Source: Sphaerolaimus hirsutus
Lineage: Eukaryota > Nematoda > Chromadorea > Monhysterida > Sphaerolaimidae
NCBI GenBank assembly: GCA_964036195.1
Contig: OZ038459.1
Location: 1,051,206-1,115,205, forward strand
Length of the DNA: 64,000 bases
Direction of reading: 5' to 3'
The translations under genes and the position numbers were made by a program. Each line of letters starts with the position of its first letter. The first letter of the stretch is position 1. This document shows, one piece after another, positions 18,051-31,245 of this stretch. The notes under the pieces were generated by a model. That model did not search any database, was not told the DNA's origin, and saw nothing but the letters and a program-made list of their open reading frames with translations.

Positions 18051-19120
18051 TGCTGTGCAATTTTGTCCATTCCATAGTATGTGCTTATTCATATTTCAAA
18101 AAAATATTTACCCTACCGTTTTTGCCTATTTTGTAAACCTCCCATCAAATAAATATACCTACTGTGAAATCCATTATACCCAATACGTGATCTGATGAGC
18201 GAATCTAAATTTTGTTGAATTTTAAATCATTTTTATATTTTATATTTATCTTACTTTTTTGTTCAAAATTTGTTGTCAGTTTATGACAGAGATAGTTCCA
18301 TTCTCTGTACAGCAACGACTTCGATCAGTAGACAATAGTGGCTATGGACATTGCAGTGAATTAAATATTTGATCTTTAATTTGTAATCATTGTAATCGCT
18401 TCATAAAAGTGATTGCCACATCATTCTGATCATTTTAAGTGCTCAACCATCAAAATCGGTTGAAAATTCATGGAAATATGCACTTCCAAAGGTGAGACCA
18501 CTGAGAAACTGCTCGATATTTACTTCAGAAATACCAGCCCGGTGCGGTGTCTTTCGGTGCTAGCACCGGCAACCCGCAGTAGTGAGTACCTAAGATAAAG
18601 ACAGCACATTTCGCAATCCGTGGACAGAAAAGAGACACACTTTAAAATTCATTTTTTTTTTTAATTTTAAAAACGGTAGATGGAGGAACGGACTCCAGGG
18701 GCGTATGCGCTGTTGTTATTTATGTACGCATGTTTCTATTTATTTTGTCACTGCGCGTGGTGTTTACGTTGTAATCTATATTTCACATGCGTGTGGGTGC
18801 TGTACCACTTTCATGCATAGTGTTTTTCTGTGTGTAATTCCATGCATACAGAATTGATGTGTATATTTACAAACTTTGTCAAATGGGAACGTATTTATTT
18901 ACGTTCTCAAATTCAGAAGTAAATCACATTCTGCTGTACGTCATATTATATACGTAACAAAATCACTCATGTCTAAGGTACCGTACATTAAGTAAAAATA
19001 TCAGTCTTTGTATATTTATCAAATCACAGTTTTACACAGTTACTCATCCTCTTAATAATTTAAATAATTTTCTAATCACTTCTTGATCCAATTTGTCAAG
19101 TTGTTTAATTCAATTTCACG
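18051..19120. other. Intergenic DNA, no gene seen
   Basis: AT-rich sequence with no convincing coding frame, terminal repeats or RNA gene. Confidence 0.4.
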
Positions 19121-19366
19121 TGTTCTAATTTGATTAAGTGTATGTGTGTACACACCCTCTGTCGGAAGGAGTTTTGCTGTAAAAATATCTGAGTCACTGA
19201 GTCACATAAAATACTTTTTAGATTTGGGTGGGGAGGCAGCCAGTGTTCTAATTTGATTAAGTGTATGTGTGTACACACCCTCTGTCAAAAGAAGTTTTGC
19301 TGTAAAAACATCTGAGTCACTGAGTCACGTAAAACACTTTTTAGATTTGGGTGGGGAGGCAGCAAC
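19121..19366. repeat. Tandem duplication, 123-bp unit
   Basis: Two direct copies beginning 'tgttctaatttgattaagtg' and ending 'gatttgggtggggaggcagc', offset by 123 bases. They differ at several positions (for example 'cggaagg' against 'aaaagaa'). Confidence 0.85.
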
Positions 19367-21300
19367 AAGTACCCAAAGAAAATCTAGTTTTTACACAGTT
19401 CTTTCATGCATTACACGTTCATATTTACCATAGGGCAGTATGCATAAATATGTGACAAGGTAAATAGGATTACGGAATTATTGCATTAAATAACAATAAA
19501 TGGTCCAAATTTTGGTGAAAAAGGAATGCTAAGTATACTTGGCGTACATGATACTATACAATGAGTTGCATGATGTCATATTATGCACGCTGTATCCAAC
19601 CCGTCAAACTCTGTTTTGGTGACTCGTGCTTACGCATATACGGAGTGAAACTATTCAATTGTGCCCGCACAATTCAAACCCCCATCAAAGTGTAGTTGAG
19701 TTTTTTGGCATGATGCCATCCAAGCGTCGTCTGGATGGACAACATCTGAATAAATACAAAGTGAGAACGTTTTCTGAATTCAAAATTTTGAACATAACAA
19801 GTTTTCATCAAAATGAATCAATAGCTTGTAACTTTTCTAAATATGAATTAGATTCAATGTAGGTAAACGTATAATCAAAAATTTGCAACACCTATCGGCA
19901 CAAAAATTGGAATAAACGAGTGCATAAAGAACTGCACATTTTTATTTTCCTTTTTATTATCTTTCCATTTTCTGTTTTAATATTTTCATTTCTCATTGGC
20001 TCCGTACAAGAACAAAATATAACTTTCCAATTTTGTAGAATGATATGTCTGTCGACTATACATATTGACATATTTAGGACCCACTGTGCACTGTTTTTCT
20101 ACCATATTTAAGATGTATCACACTTCGCTGTTCAGTAAGATGTTGAATTTCATTGATGCTCAGCGAAGCAAAACATAAGTGAACCAAACCTGTATAATAT
20201 CATGTCTGTCAAGTATAAATTGGATCATAGTTTATGGAACACTTTAAGTGTTCAAGTCCCTAATTCAATGACAATAATCAAATTTACATAGCTTAATGTT
20301 TTTTGCAATCACCCTAGACAAAATGCAAATTCAGCATGGATATTTGGTCAAGATGATAAAAAATATAAGAATGTATTTGAAATTTTACATCAGTTTTTTT
20401 GCTCACATTTCATTTTCCCAAACTGTTTAGCAACCTTAAGACAAGTCTGGTGAACATGAAAAAAAATTTCAATGATAATTTGGAAGATTTTTTGAACAGA
20501 CAATCCAGGTGTTGTTATATTCAGTATATTTTAATGTTGAAGTAAATATAAATTTGAAAAAATCCCAGATAATTGTGCCTCCACAGCAACGATTCACCCA
20601 TAACATGATGCAAAATATCCCAAAAACACAATTGTATGTTTTTGCTATTTGAGGAATAATTTATATGATATACTCGGCAGACACGATACTCTACAAATAG
20701 ATAGGAGTTACGTACCTTTTCTATCATGGTCGAATATCTATGTCAAACTGAAAACTTTAAGTACCAATTTTTCCCAAAAGAATTAAGAAAATAATAGATT
20801 TGCCTGTATGCCGGCAGACGTTTCTATTTTCAAGTAAATGTGTCGCGTCTCCGGCGCCAGAAATATCCTATTTATCTTCAGTGGAACTTATCGCAGTCTT
20901 TTTTGCACCCTGTTATAATTTCGAATAAAAAGGTTTTGATAATCCGTGCTATTTATTTGACTGTGCACAAATATGTCCTCACTTAACGTAAGCACCTCTA
21001 TCTCTATATCCCTATAGCAGTTCATCTGAAATTTTCATCCCCTTTAATATTTGACAACATTTTCACATAAACAACAAAGTTACATTTATGTATTGATAGA
21101 GCAGATGAAGATGGGTCTCGAATGCATTTGATATCGGTGGTATCGGTTATCGATGATTGACTACAGCGATAGCTGAATTCAGCAATAGGCGAATTCAATG
21201 TGTTTGTATCAGCTTGATGATATATGGCGGGTCGATGTACTAGATGTAGGTGGAGAAACTTGTGTGTGAAGGAGAAAGTGAAATATACCTCCCTTTTTAT
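19367..21300. other. AT-rich intergenic DNA, no gene seen
   Basis: Short frames at 19626-19862, 20521-20727 and 21022-21309 have no recognisable motifs or composition change. No terminal repeats were found. Confidence 0.4.
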
Positions 21301-21565
21301 ACGATACATGTGCTGCGCGTAGTAATTTTTACAATGTGATGTCTTAATTTCATTATATTATTACAACGCAATATCGAAATGTGTGCTGCACGTAGTAATT
21401 TTTACACTGGGATATTTTTAATTTCGTTATGCTGTTACAGCGTAATCTTTAATTTCGTTATGATGTTACAGCGTAATCTTTAATTTCGTTATGATGTTAC
21501 AGTGTAATCTTTAACGTAACGCGTTGTAAAATCGTTACACTAATACAGGGTGCGATATATAAGGA
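21301..21565 (+). promoter_or_regulatory. Repeat-rich promoter-like region with TATA box
   Basis: Two diverged copies of a segment beginning 'tgtgctgc[ga]cgtagtaatttttaca' lie at 21309 and 21381. They are followed by three 31-bp direct repeats ('ttaatttcgttatgatgtta', then 'cagcgtaatct', about 21418-21512). A good TATA box (TATATAAG, 21556-21563) sits about 40 bases before the ATG at 21600. Compact direct repeats plus a close TATA box resemble a viral or transposon promoter more than a host gene. Confidence 0.45.
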
Positions 21566-21599
21566 CAGCTTTTTTACGGTAAGGTTTCACACAAACGCC

Positions 21600-22164
21600 A
21601 TGGCAGAGCAACGAAACTATCAACTGGTCGATAACCCCCCCCCCCCCCAGCAACGAGGAAGATCAAGCCACAACAGAATTTTCATTGGAGGAGGACAAAT
21701 TTGATGAAAATAAAATCAAATATGAAGAGGCAGATCCCGTAACTCTCAATAAGCATTACAAATATGTCAAGGATAATATCACAGAAATAGAACAGAATGA
21801 GCCAAAGTGGAAAGATTTGTTCAAGATTAAAGAACCGTGGTTAGAGAAAAATGGAAAGTTCTATACTAACTATTATGTGTACGATGTACAATTTGCACCA
21901 AAATTGGAGGATCGCGTGTATGATCCTATATCTTTTTTAGTATATGTATTGGCAAAATGTATAGAAAAAGTGTATAAGGATTATTTTTCAGATAAAGATA
22001 ACGAACAGATGCAAAGAATTTTTATTGGGATAAAAGTTATGTCAAAAAGTTGTGATAGAGTTGAAACTTCTCTGGAGATTCAAAAAACTATCTTCACACA
22101 TCACTATTTACTCAAATATCAAGTTTTTTTAAAACAATTTCCACCAAACCATTTTTTATCATAG
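21600..22164 (+). CDS. Uncharacterised small ORF split by a poly-C run
   Basis: An ATG at 21600 opens 'MAEQRNYQLVDN', then a run of 14 C (21635-21648). The next 170 codons to the stop at 22164 are in another frame, so the run length decides whether the protein is made. The downstream part (159 residues from 21685) is highly charged, with segments 'VYDPISFLVYVLAKCIEKVY' and 'QRIFIGIKVMSKSCDRVET'. I recognise no domain. The charged, balanced composition and the clean TATA-to-ATG spacing argue for a real gene, possibly a viral or transposon remnant. The C run may be a sequencing error, an unstable tract or a true break. Confidence 0.4.
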
Positions 22165-23928
22165 CTACATTGTGGTACACCATGTATGCACATACCCAGC
22201 GCGGTGTACAAAGTAAATCTGAAATGTGTTTTGCCTGGTTTTGGATCAATGGAAGTGGTGCAATGGCAATGTAACTGTTATGTCGGACTGTTGAGGGGGG
22301 TCAGGTAAAAAATATTATGTAAGTCAAAATGGTGACTTTCTCATGCAATCGTGGTGGTCGATACATCATGCCACAATGTACATCTGCCCCAGTGAAAGTT
22401 TGCAAAGTGTGGTTGGATTTATGAGGGCTTTTTTGGTGTGGGAAAGTGCCAAAAAAATGTATCACCCCCAAGTAGTTAGTTTACAGACCAAGTATTGTGG
22501 TGAACTCAAATGAGTTCAAAACAGATTTATAAGTCTCCGCAAATTTCAGTGGTGTACTGTCTGCACAGCACCTTTGAATCAAAGGGAATACCAGTTATGT
22601 GTGATAATAATTAAAAAAAATTTATTGCTCAAATGGCCCTGCCCTACCCACACTAGTTTTCACTGTGACTGATGTGAAAACTGAAATGGCGATATGGCAA
22701 CATTCAGCCTACTCTTTTTGTATGCTATATGTGTTTTAGTTTTTAAATTTTCAAATTTTAACTTTCATTAATTTAATTTATAATTGAAATAAAATCAAAT
22801 CATTCAATCACGTTCATTTAATTGCATTTGAAATTTTTTTCAGTCTTTGCATGAAGTCATGGTGAAAACTAGTGTGTGTAGGCACAATGACATGATCAAA
22901 ATTTGTATGCCACCAATCATGTAGCAATTATGTTATAAAAAATAAATAATGATACCAATCACTATATGGTGGCATTACTTTGTTATGAAAGGTGGCATAC
23001 CTTTTAACTTAACTTTTTGATCTTCATATGGATTATGCACAGAATAGCATATTGATTCAAACAGTTGATAAATGGGGACTATATAAATGTTGTAAAAACA
23101 GTGGTAAATATAACAGGAAAGGGTCATGATGTGAAATAACGCAATCTAAAACTGCCTGATGTTTGCTTGTGAAAGTTTTTTTGTGTGTGAATAATATCAG
23201 TATGTAAATTTGACATACACAAATGTTTTTTAAGACATTATGGGTAAAAATAAGGTGCGATGAGATGGAAAATTTCTGCATAAACCCCAAGTCTGAATGG
23301 CAAAAATGGTCAAAAATGAAACTATTTGAAGTCGCTCACTTGGAATAGACACTGAACGAAGGCGCTGTGCACGCTAGTAGACCACTGAAACTTGGGGAAC
23401 TCCTAAATCTGTTTTGAACACATTTGAGTTGGGTTTCCAAAATTTAAATGGTGTACTAGTGTACGTGGCAAAAATGTCACTGTTTACACTAATGGAATTT
23501 AAAAATATGGTGTAACTTATGAGTCAACTCTGACATACTTTTAATTCCATAGGCCTTCACCATCCTGAATGGAAATAACATTTCTATTTAAAATGACATT
23601 TTACAGGGTTTGGGACAACACCCAGGTATGATTGAAAGGTTTACACTGATTGACAGGGGTTGACAATGTGTTGTAAATTCACATGCCACACACAATGTCA
23701 ATACAATTTCCTTTTGGAATATTTGCTTCCAATAACTGAGATTTTACTTTTATCAGGTTGTTACTGCACATACATTCATTGTGAGTGTGACATTCTACCA
23801 CTTGACAATGCTAAATGTGATGCTAAGTGTGATTTCACAAATGAATAATCACAAAAAGAGTCAAAATGATATCAATAAAATCTGATATGGCTCCAGTATG
23901 TCTATTCAGAAACTCTATACACTTCAAC
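22165..23928. repeat. Intergenic DNA with inverted repeat pair
   Basis: No gene. About 65 bases at 22493-22556 ('gttcaaaacagattta', 'tttcagtggtgtac') recur inverted at 23363-23430, and a third diverged copy lies near 48658-48715. This points to a dispersed inverted-repeat element whose ends I could not define. Confidence 0.5.
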
Positions 23929-25012
23929 TAGGGTTGGAAAAAAACAATTTTTTAAACACCTTGATTTTTTAAAATTAAAATCAGATATTTTTAAAACATC
24001 CAAAATGGGGGTCTAGAGAAAAAATATATGCATATGTTAAGTGGCAGACAATGTATTGTTATGTCTATAGCAGTTATATCATGACTCTGGAGTTATGGAG
24101 TAGCATTATAACCAGTGATTTCTTACAAAAATATCCATTTTTATGTCCACTTATCATGTATATAAACTTTTGTAAATCATTTGTGAATTCAAGTGAATTT
24201 CAGCATGGAATAGTGCCTAAATAAGATTGTAAGAGAAGGCTAATACATTGACAATCATCTTACACACTGTAGAAGTATGTTGGATCACATTGGCAGGATA
24301 TTATATACTACACAAGCATATCATGTAAGGCTCAAAACTAGACTTTTTTCAAACTTGAGTTTGAGTCTCAACCCCAAATTTTTTCCGGTCAAGTCGGCAA
24401 GTTGAGTCAGGCAAGACACTGAAAAGTCAAGTCGAGTCTGGCAAAAATCTCGAGTCTCGAGTCGAGTCGGATGCATTACTTTTTGGTATGACCCTTGCAG
24501 AAATTTTTGATACTGGTTTCTCTTCCAATGTTTTCACACACACTTAATGAAGTCTTAATGCCAACAGTTCATCTAAATATCAAGATAGAGCAAAAATATA
24601 ACTTTTTATCACTCATGTTGCTACAAATAAAGTTGCAAAAATAAAATCAGCCTACGGATGAATAATTAACATCTTTTACAGCATTTTTTGATCAGTGCCA
24701 ACATTGTGCAATGTATTTGAGAGTCACGAGTCGAGTCGAGTTCGAGCCCTAATATCATGGCTTATTATTACACGGTAGCATGAAATGGAAGCTTTTACAT
24801 AAATAATGACACTAAACCAATGAAAACACTACCAATCGTAATGGGTATGAGAAATTGATCTATTGCATGCAAAAAATTGCTAAATACCTAGTGCAAGTTG
24901 ACCAGAAATTTTTCTTTTTGATTTAAAAAATTAAAATCAGTTTCCACCTTGTGATTTTTGGAGAAAAAAATCAGATAAAAAAAGTCAGTTAAAAAAATCA
25001 AGTGCCAACCTA
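23929..25012. mobile_element. hAT-like MITE G1, host of D2
   Basis: The ends are TAGGGTTGG and, inverted, TAGGTTGGC. Inside each end lie matching blocks of T/A runs around 'aaaattaaaatcag'. The flanking 8-mers (acttcaac and cttgcaac) match only partly, so the duplication is uncertain. A younger element (D2) interrupts the interior. Confidence 0.55.
24326..24751. mobile_element. hAT-like MITE D2
   Basis: 426 bp with ends TAAGGCTCAAAAC and, inverted, TAGGGCTCGAAC, flanked by the exact 8-bp duplication ATATCATG (24318-24325, 24752-24759). Subterminal regions are arrays of GAGTC/GACTC words. No coding frame. Same family as D1 at 47172. Confidence 0.9.
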
Positions 25013-25039
25013 CTTGCAACTGATCTAAAGGATAAAATT

Positions 25040-26453
25040 TTGACTTACTATCTTGGGTGGGTGTTCTACAGCTGCTGTGGCTGTCATTGTCTGATCTTCC
25101 AGCTTAATGTGATGTCTGGTCTGCAGTGAGATAGCACAATTCACTGTGGTCACGTCTTGATTTGAAGTTGAAGCATTTGCAATCATTGAACTTGATTTTT
25201 GCTGTTGTTTTTGTGGTTGTTACTTTCTAACCCCTAATTGATCCAGGCACAATGAGCAGTGATTTTCATTGACAGCTCTGCAGTAATAGCCAAGCAGTTT
25301 GGAATAACAATCAGATTTCTTGGCCCAGCAGTTGTCGCGCAAGCTCTTGATACTGTTTAATTTTATTGCTTCTTGCTAATACAAGTGAGGAATTACTTGC
25401 AATTGTTGCTGAAATGGCCACCATCACAGCAAGCAATTTGTAGATTGGCTTATCACTTTTTTTCTCAAATTTTGCTGGGTTCTGTGATTGCATATTGGCT
25501 GGGGCCACTGTAGTGCAAGTGACCAGTGAACTGTTTCTACTGGAAAGTGCAACCATGTTTTGATATGTTTGTGACCTTTGCTTCTTGAATTTATTGAGTT
25601 CTCATGAATACTCTGATCTCTCTTGCTTTTCTGGCAATGTTTCAACAAGTGTTTTGCAACTGTAAAAAGGTAGTCAACAAACTTTTAATGGTTGACCTTA
25701 TTTCAGGTTGTCTGTGATAAACATTCAAAATTCATTGTATACTGAGATGGTAAATTGATAGTAAAAAGTGTTTCAATTTATTGAGGACTTGGTCTGATTC
25801 AACCTGCTTGATTCATTTCCAATTGGGAAAGAGCAAAAGAAGCAGTTCTGTGAAATTTCATCAAGCTGTCTGTCCTCCATATTGGTGCTGAAAGTTTTTG
25901 CTAATTCATTCTTTCACACATTGGTAAGAAAATTTATATATCCAAAATTTGATTTCAAAAATGGGACCACACAAGCTAGTTTTCATGATTCCAATTTGAA
26001 AACTTGACCAAAATCTTCACCATCTTCTTAAATTGTAGTTTGTGGACTGATCATATCTGTAAACTAATAATTGCACCCTAACACTAGTGTGCTGAGTCTG
26101 TGGTCAGTTCCGGGATGTTGGAAGCGTCAATCAGAGTTCACATTGTCATTCAGTTTTTGAATGAGTTTTTAAATTGGAATATTGAAAACTAGCTTGTGCG
26201 GCCACAATGACACTACATCTTCATTATTGGTATCATCAGTTTAATTGCAGGCAAGTAATTTTTCAGCTACACCCAAAAATGCATTGCTTAGATATGTGAA
26301 TTTTATGCCATCAGTCAAATCTGTTCTATTGTGCATTTGATCTTTGACCATTTGATCTTTGACCATTTCCCACAAACATTCCCATTTTACAGGGTCACTG
26401 TCATACTGGCTTGCAGCTCGATTCACACATTGTTGCATGCACACTTCACACAC
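25040..26453 (-). pseudogene. Decayed BEL/Pao gag
   Basis: On the - strand, 26241-26453 reads 'YDSDPVKWECLWEMV' and 'HNRTDLTDGIKFTYLSNAFL', clearly matching the DUF1759 core of elements 1 to 3. Near 25225-25300 the - strand reads 'YYCRAVNENHCSLCLDQ', matching the third gag zinc knuckle, with 'RDNCWAKKSD' before it as remains of the second. A Gln/Ser-rich linker follows to about 25040. Stops and frame changes lie between these islands. It is a dead, unrelated copy, cut off near MITE G1. Confidence 0.6.
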
Positions 26454-26459
26454 AAGTCA

Positions 26460-28798
26460 ATAAAATAAAATCACACACAAAAATATTCAGACACAAAAAG
26501 ATTTCAGTGTAACGTTATCAAACTATTTTTGATCACACAATGTAACTGTGTGTTGCAATGTGTTAATTTGCATCAATTAACAGTTAACACACAGCGGAAG
26601 GTCAATATTTAGGTGACCTCTGCACACATAACAACTAGAGTGCTCATCAAATTTACAGTGTGGGTCAAATGAAAAATATGGTTTGTCTGTAAACCTATGA
26701 TTTACAGCTGTTTTCACATTTGGTTTTGTTTGAATCTATGCTCTGATATCAAAATTTTGTTCATGTTTCAATAAAAACACTATGTTTATATGACAGATGT
26801 GGGAAAAGGTTCGTGAAAAAAACTGAACAGCAGCCTACAACAGAAAATAGGAGCTGCAAGCCTGACATGATATTGTTTCTAGTCAATTTTCAGTAATTTC
26901 AAAGACCCTTCTTGGTTGGTGACAATGCAACAATTCCATACCCTGATGACTGCCAAACAAACTCCAATTAAAACTCACAATTTTAGCTTGAATGTAGTAG
27001 CTGTGCTTGAATAGCTTATCAATGATATTGAACCTGACAGTTTTGCTAAATGGCACTTCTTCCATTTTTGATGTCTCATTCTTTGAATGCTGCTGAAGCA
27101 CTAGTGAATTTTGAACTAGCAGCACTTTTTGAATCCGGAGTGATAGCTTGCACTAGCTATTCGCATTTGTTGGCTGAGGTTTGAACTGTTTCAATTTTCA
27201 TGATTCACTGCCAAATCAGTGTATTTTGCATTAGCTTGTTTGTCAATTTTCAAATTGAATTGGTAGTAGGGGATCTTTTTAAAGCAAACCTGCTAGCATG
27301 TGATACACATTTAGCCTCACATGTATTGACACCTTGATGCTGTTAGCTCAGTCATGGTGCACAGTTGATTTGTGAGTTGTTTTATGTAAAGTCAAAGTTG
27401 AGTTTTAGAATTTTAGCCTGTCATGGTTTGTACAAGTTCAATCAGGATTGTAAATTTACAGTCATGCTAGCTGTACCAGGTAAGAACCATGCAAAATATT
27501 GAAATCTGTCTTAATCTATCTGTTCTTAGTTGCACTGAATTCAATTATTAAATTTTCAGTCTGATGTCACATGTAATGATGGCAAAAACAAACATATTAA
27601 ATTCATAAACTTATTGAGTTTCAATGTTTTTGAAAAACATGGAAACTGGCAAAAAAAATTGAAGAACCCATAGCACAAATCAGTTTTTTATTGGAGAACA
27701 CAGAATAACAGAAAACACAAAAAAGGTTTTTGAGTTTTTTTCTCATTTAAATCAAGAATGAACACAAGACTTCCAAATTTAATGCCAAGTTATCAAAAAG
27801 AAACAAAATAAAATTGGCAATCATGGCAACTGGTCATTCTGACATAGATGTTAAATGTGATCAGAAACTTGAAGGGCCATTTGCACCCAACCACCAGCTC
27901 AAACTGCACACATGACAGCTAGCCCCAAAGCTGCCAAAAGCATCATCTGGTTACGTATAAGGCACTATGCACAGGCTATTTTGGCTCAAAAGATGAGTCA
28001 AAGTGCCTTATTGATAGGTGCAAAGAAGGTTGAAGTGATAATTTTGGAAGAAATCCACATTGAGTGTGCTCAGTGTGTAAGTATACAATCAGTTGTGTTG
28101 AATGTGCTTTAAGCCAGTACCAATGAATTTTTGAGACTACACATTGTATGCAGGCAGTGAATGCATTGGTCCCTGTGATGTGTTTTTCTTGTTGAAACTG
28201 AATGTGAACTGTCATGCATGCCTTGTTACCCCCTTCCCAATCGAATTGCTGATGCAGACTATGCATATATGTTGTTGATTTTAATTTTGCATGACTTAAT
28301 TTACATATTGCATGAGTGTTTACATTTTGCAGCACATCTTACAGGGTCTTGGATATACTTGGAACATACATAAACAAACGTGTAATGAGAATACCACTGT
28401 TTTTGCATTGAAATATTACCTTTGGGTAAAAATTTGCATTGTATGAAAACAATCAAATTTTCACCAAAAAAAAACAGAAATAAAACAAAGTTACTCAAGT
28501 TTTTTGAAAACAAAAGCTCAAAACACATGTATTAAATTGTGGAAAACTCAAAACAGAGTGTTTTAAAGAAAACTTACACATTACTGGTCATGTGAAGTCT
28601 ACCTCAATCAAATCTGTGCCTTTATTTTGCAAAAAATAACTCTTGAATCTATAAATGCAATCTGAGGCAGCACTCACTCATTCATACGCTCACCCGGACA
28701 TTTTACATTAAGCTAAAAATCTGACTAAGCAAAGCCATTCAGCAGGCACAAATAGGTTTCATTTTCAAGACATTTACATATAAAATCCCAAAGGTCCA
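26460..28798. other. CpG-poor intergenic DNA, no intact gene
   Basis: Possibly further decayed retroelement sequence, but no domain is recognisable. Frames at 26883-27125 (-), 27912-28112 (+) and 27976-28335 (-) show no motif I know. Confidence 0.35.
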
Positions 28799-29894
28799 CA
28801 CCTTTGGGATTTTTTTATAAAAAGTGTTGTCGCAGCCCCCACCCAACTTTACAGCGAATTTCACCCTATACACAAAGTAGCCCAAAGAGTCGCCTAAATG
28901 CCCATCGGGGCACTTCCCATTGTAACGCCATGTGGGCTGTGTAAACGGCCCACACATTTTTTTATACCAAAATGCAGTGATCACCACGCTCCATACGTGT
29001 TTCATTAAATGATGATATTCTGTCAGTCAAGGCCGGAAAACTGCTTGAAAGAAAGAAAGGAGTCCTAGCTAAGTGCCAAATGCCATTTCAATGGCTAATT
29101 TACAGATAGAAATGAGATTAGGACATTTTCAATTTGTTCTGATTTGTACAGCAGATCACAATCAGCTGTGTTTGTGAGCACTTTATCTGCTCATGCTACA
29201 TCTGTTCACACATAGTATGCTTCTGTCTGAAAGAGAACTCCTCAGGCATTTCTTAAAAACTGACTCTGCTTAAATACAGCATTCCACACAAGAGAATTCA
29301 AGGAGCGAAATTAAAACAACTTTGTATATTTCGTCCAAGGAAGAAAATTAGTAGTAAAGAAAAGTGAGCAATTGTTTTCAAATTTTGCCCCTCGAATTCT
29401 CTTGTGTGGAATGCTGTATTTAAGCAGAGTAAGTTTTAAAAAAATGCCTCAGGATTTCTCTTTCAGACAGAAGCATACTATGTGTGAACAGATGTAGCAT
29501 GAGCAGATAAAGCGCTCACAAACACAGCTGATCATGATCTGCTGTACAAATCAGAACAAATTGAAAATGTCCTAATCTCATTTTTATCTGTAAATTAGCT
29601 GTTGAAATGGCATTTGGCACTAAGCTAGGACTCCTTTCTTTCTTTCAAGCAGTTTTCCGGCCTTGACTGACAGAATATCATCATTTAATGAAACACGTAT
29701 GGAGCGAGGTGATCACTGCATTTTGGTATAAAAAAATGTGTGGGCTGTTTACACAGCCCACATGGCGTTACAATGGGAAGTGCCCCAATGGGCATTTAGG
29801 CGACTCTTTGGGCTACTTTGTGTATAGGGTGAAATTTGCTGTAAAGTTGGGTGGGGGCCGCGACAACACTTTCTATAAAAAAATCCCAAAGGTG
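28799..29894. repeat. 1.1-kb near-perfect palindrome (fold-back element)
   Basis: Two inverted arms of about 530 bases, from 'cctttgggatttttttata' to 'cattccacacaagagaattc', around a spacer near 29330-29380. Arms differ at roughly twenty to twenty-five positions by eye. Each arm carries the same outward-reading short frame beginning 'MKHVWS' (- strand 28739-29005; + strand from 29688). This follows from arm identity, not independent selection. No target duplication was found. The right arm ends only 15 bases before the LTR of element 2. Confidence 0.85.
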
Positions 29895-29909
29895 CGGACC
29901 GAGGTAAAC

Positions 29910-31203
29910 TGTGATGAAGCCACCGAAGTCAGCGTCTTCTACCACCGAATCCAGCAGCTCCAAGACTGTAGTGAGAAACGGCCTTTAGAGTGGTTGATTT
30001 CCCGTTGTAGCCGAACGTCCACTTGTCGACAGCCAAGTTGAGTTTATTTCGTAGTTGCGTGTTGAAAGGGGTTCAATATTGTTTCAGGTACTTTATTTGA
30101 TCAGATACAGCCACATATAAAGCGCAAAGCCTAGCGAGCTTCCTAGTCGAAGTTTCTATCGCTAGCTTATTTTCGTTCAGAAGCTTGGGGTCCGCAGACT
30201 GAAGTAAAAACTCTCAAAGTAGCTAAGACACGGAAATCACGTATAGAAAAACAGCTACAGTAATTTCCTAATACAAATGCACAAATAAGACATAAATGCA
30301 ACAAATAAACACATCTAGCCGAAACAGTTGCCTTATACTGCGCGTGCATACATTCAAATAATTATGGTAAAGAAATACCAGGTACAAATTGGGCTAATGG
30401 AAAAACTATTAATCTTGAGGCGCGAAGTCGGCAAACTCGGCCGATTTACTAATTTGCTTCAATTTGTCAGAAAACATTGACGCACATTGGAACTAATATG
30501 ATAGGGTTGGGAAATCTAAATAGCAGTGCAAATGTTCCTAATGATGTAAATAGAACAGGGTATATTCAACATAATAATAATAATCACTTCCTGGAAACGT
30601 ATGTTGAATAAACAGTAAACTGGGACTTATTCGGGGTAAATGGGTGTTGTAATTGAGCAGAGTCTTTAATATATTTGATTGAGCGGGGTATTATAATTAT
30701 TAAGTAAATATAAATAGTTGTGAGCGAGGTTATGACAATTATGCCTATGCGAAGGGCTTTGTACAGTAAATGCTAGTTACACACAGGGCACCATTTCTCT
30801 ATTAGGACGCTAGCCTAGATAATTACGCAGCACGTAAATATTTACAAGTTTTGACTTTTGTAAATTGCAAGTAAACTATGCAAATGTATATATAATCATG
30901 ATCAGAAAATTACGGCGAGTTGAATGAGCCTAATTTCATGTTAATACACCTAATAATAACTTATTTGACTTTTTAACCTAAATATTTCACATAAACATAT
31001 CTATTAATCATAAAACACTTTCCTAATTAAATATTCTCCATGGATAAATAATATAGTGCAGGAAATATAATTTGATATTTTGCGTGGTAAATAAATATAG
31101 TGCATGAAAAGTAAATTAGTGCAAATAAGTAAATGTGCGAATATGAGCCTAATTATCAATTCTCTGTATTTCTTTATCCATCCATTTTGCCACGGTCAGC
31201 ACA
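29910..31203 (-). repeat. Element 2 3' LTR
   Basis: 1294 bp, downstream of env on the coding strand. The coding strand just before it reads 'cgcccggag', the likely minimal polypurine primer, similar to element 1. Confidence 0.9.
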
Positions 31204-31245
31204 CTCCGGGCGGAAGAGTTGCTGCACCCCGTTGTTGCAGCAACG

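Noticed and set aside
28739-30041. Matching MKHVWS frames in both palindrome arms, as a conserved gene
   Set aside because: The two copies are not independent because the arms are nearly identical; one runs on into the LTR.
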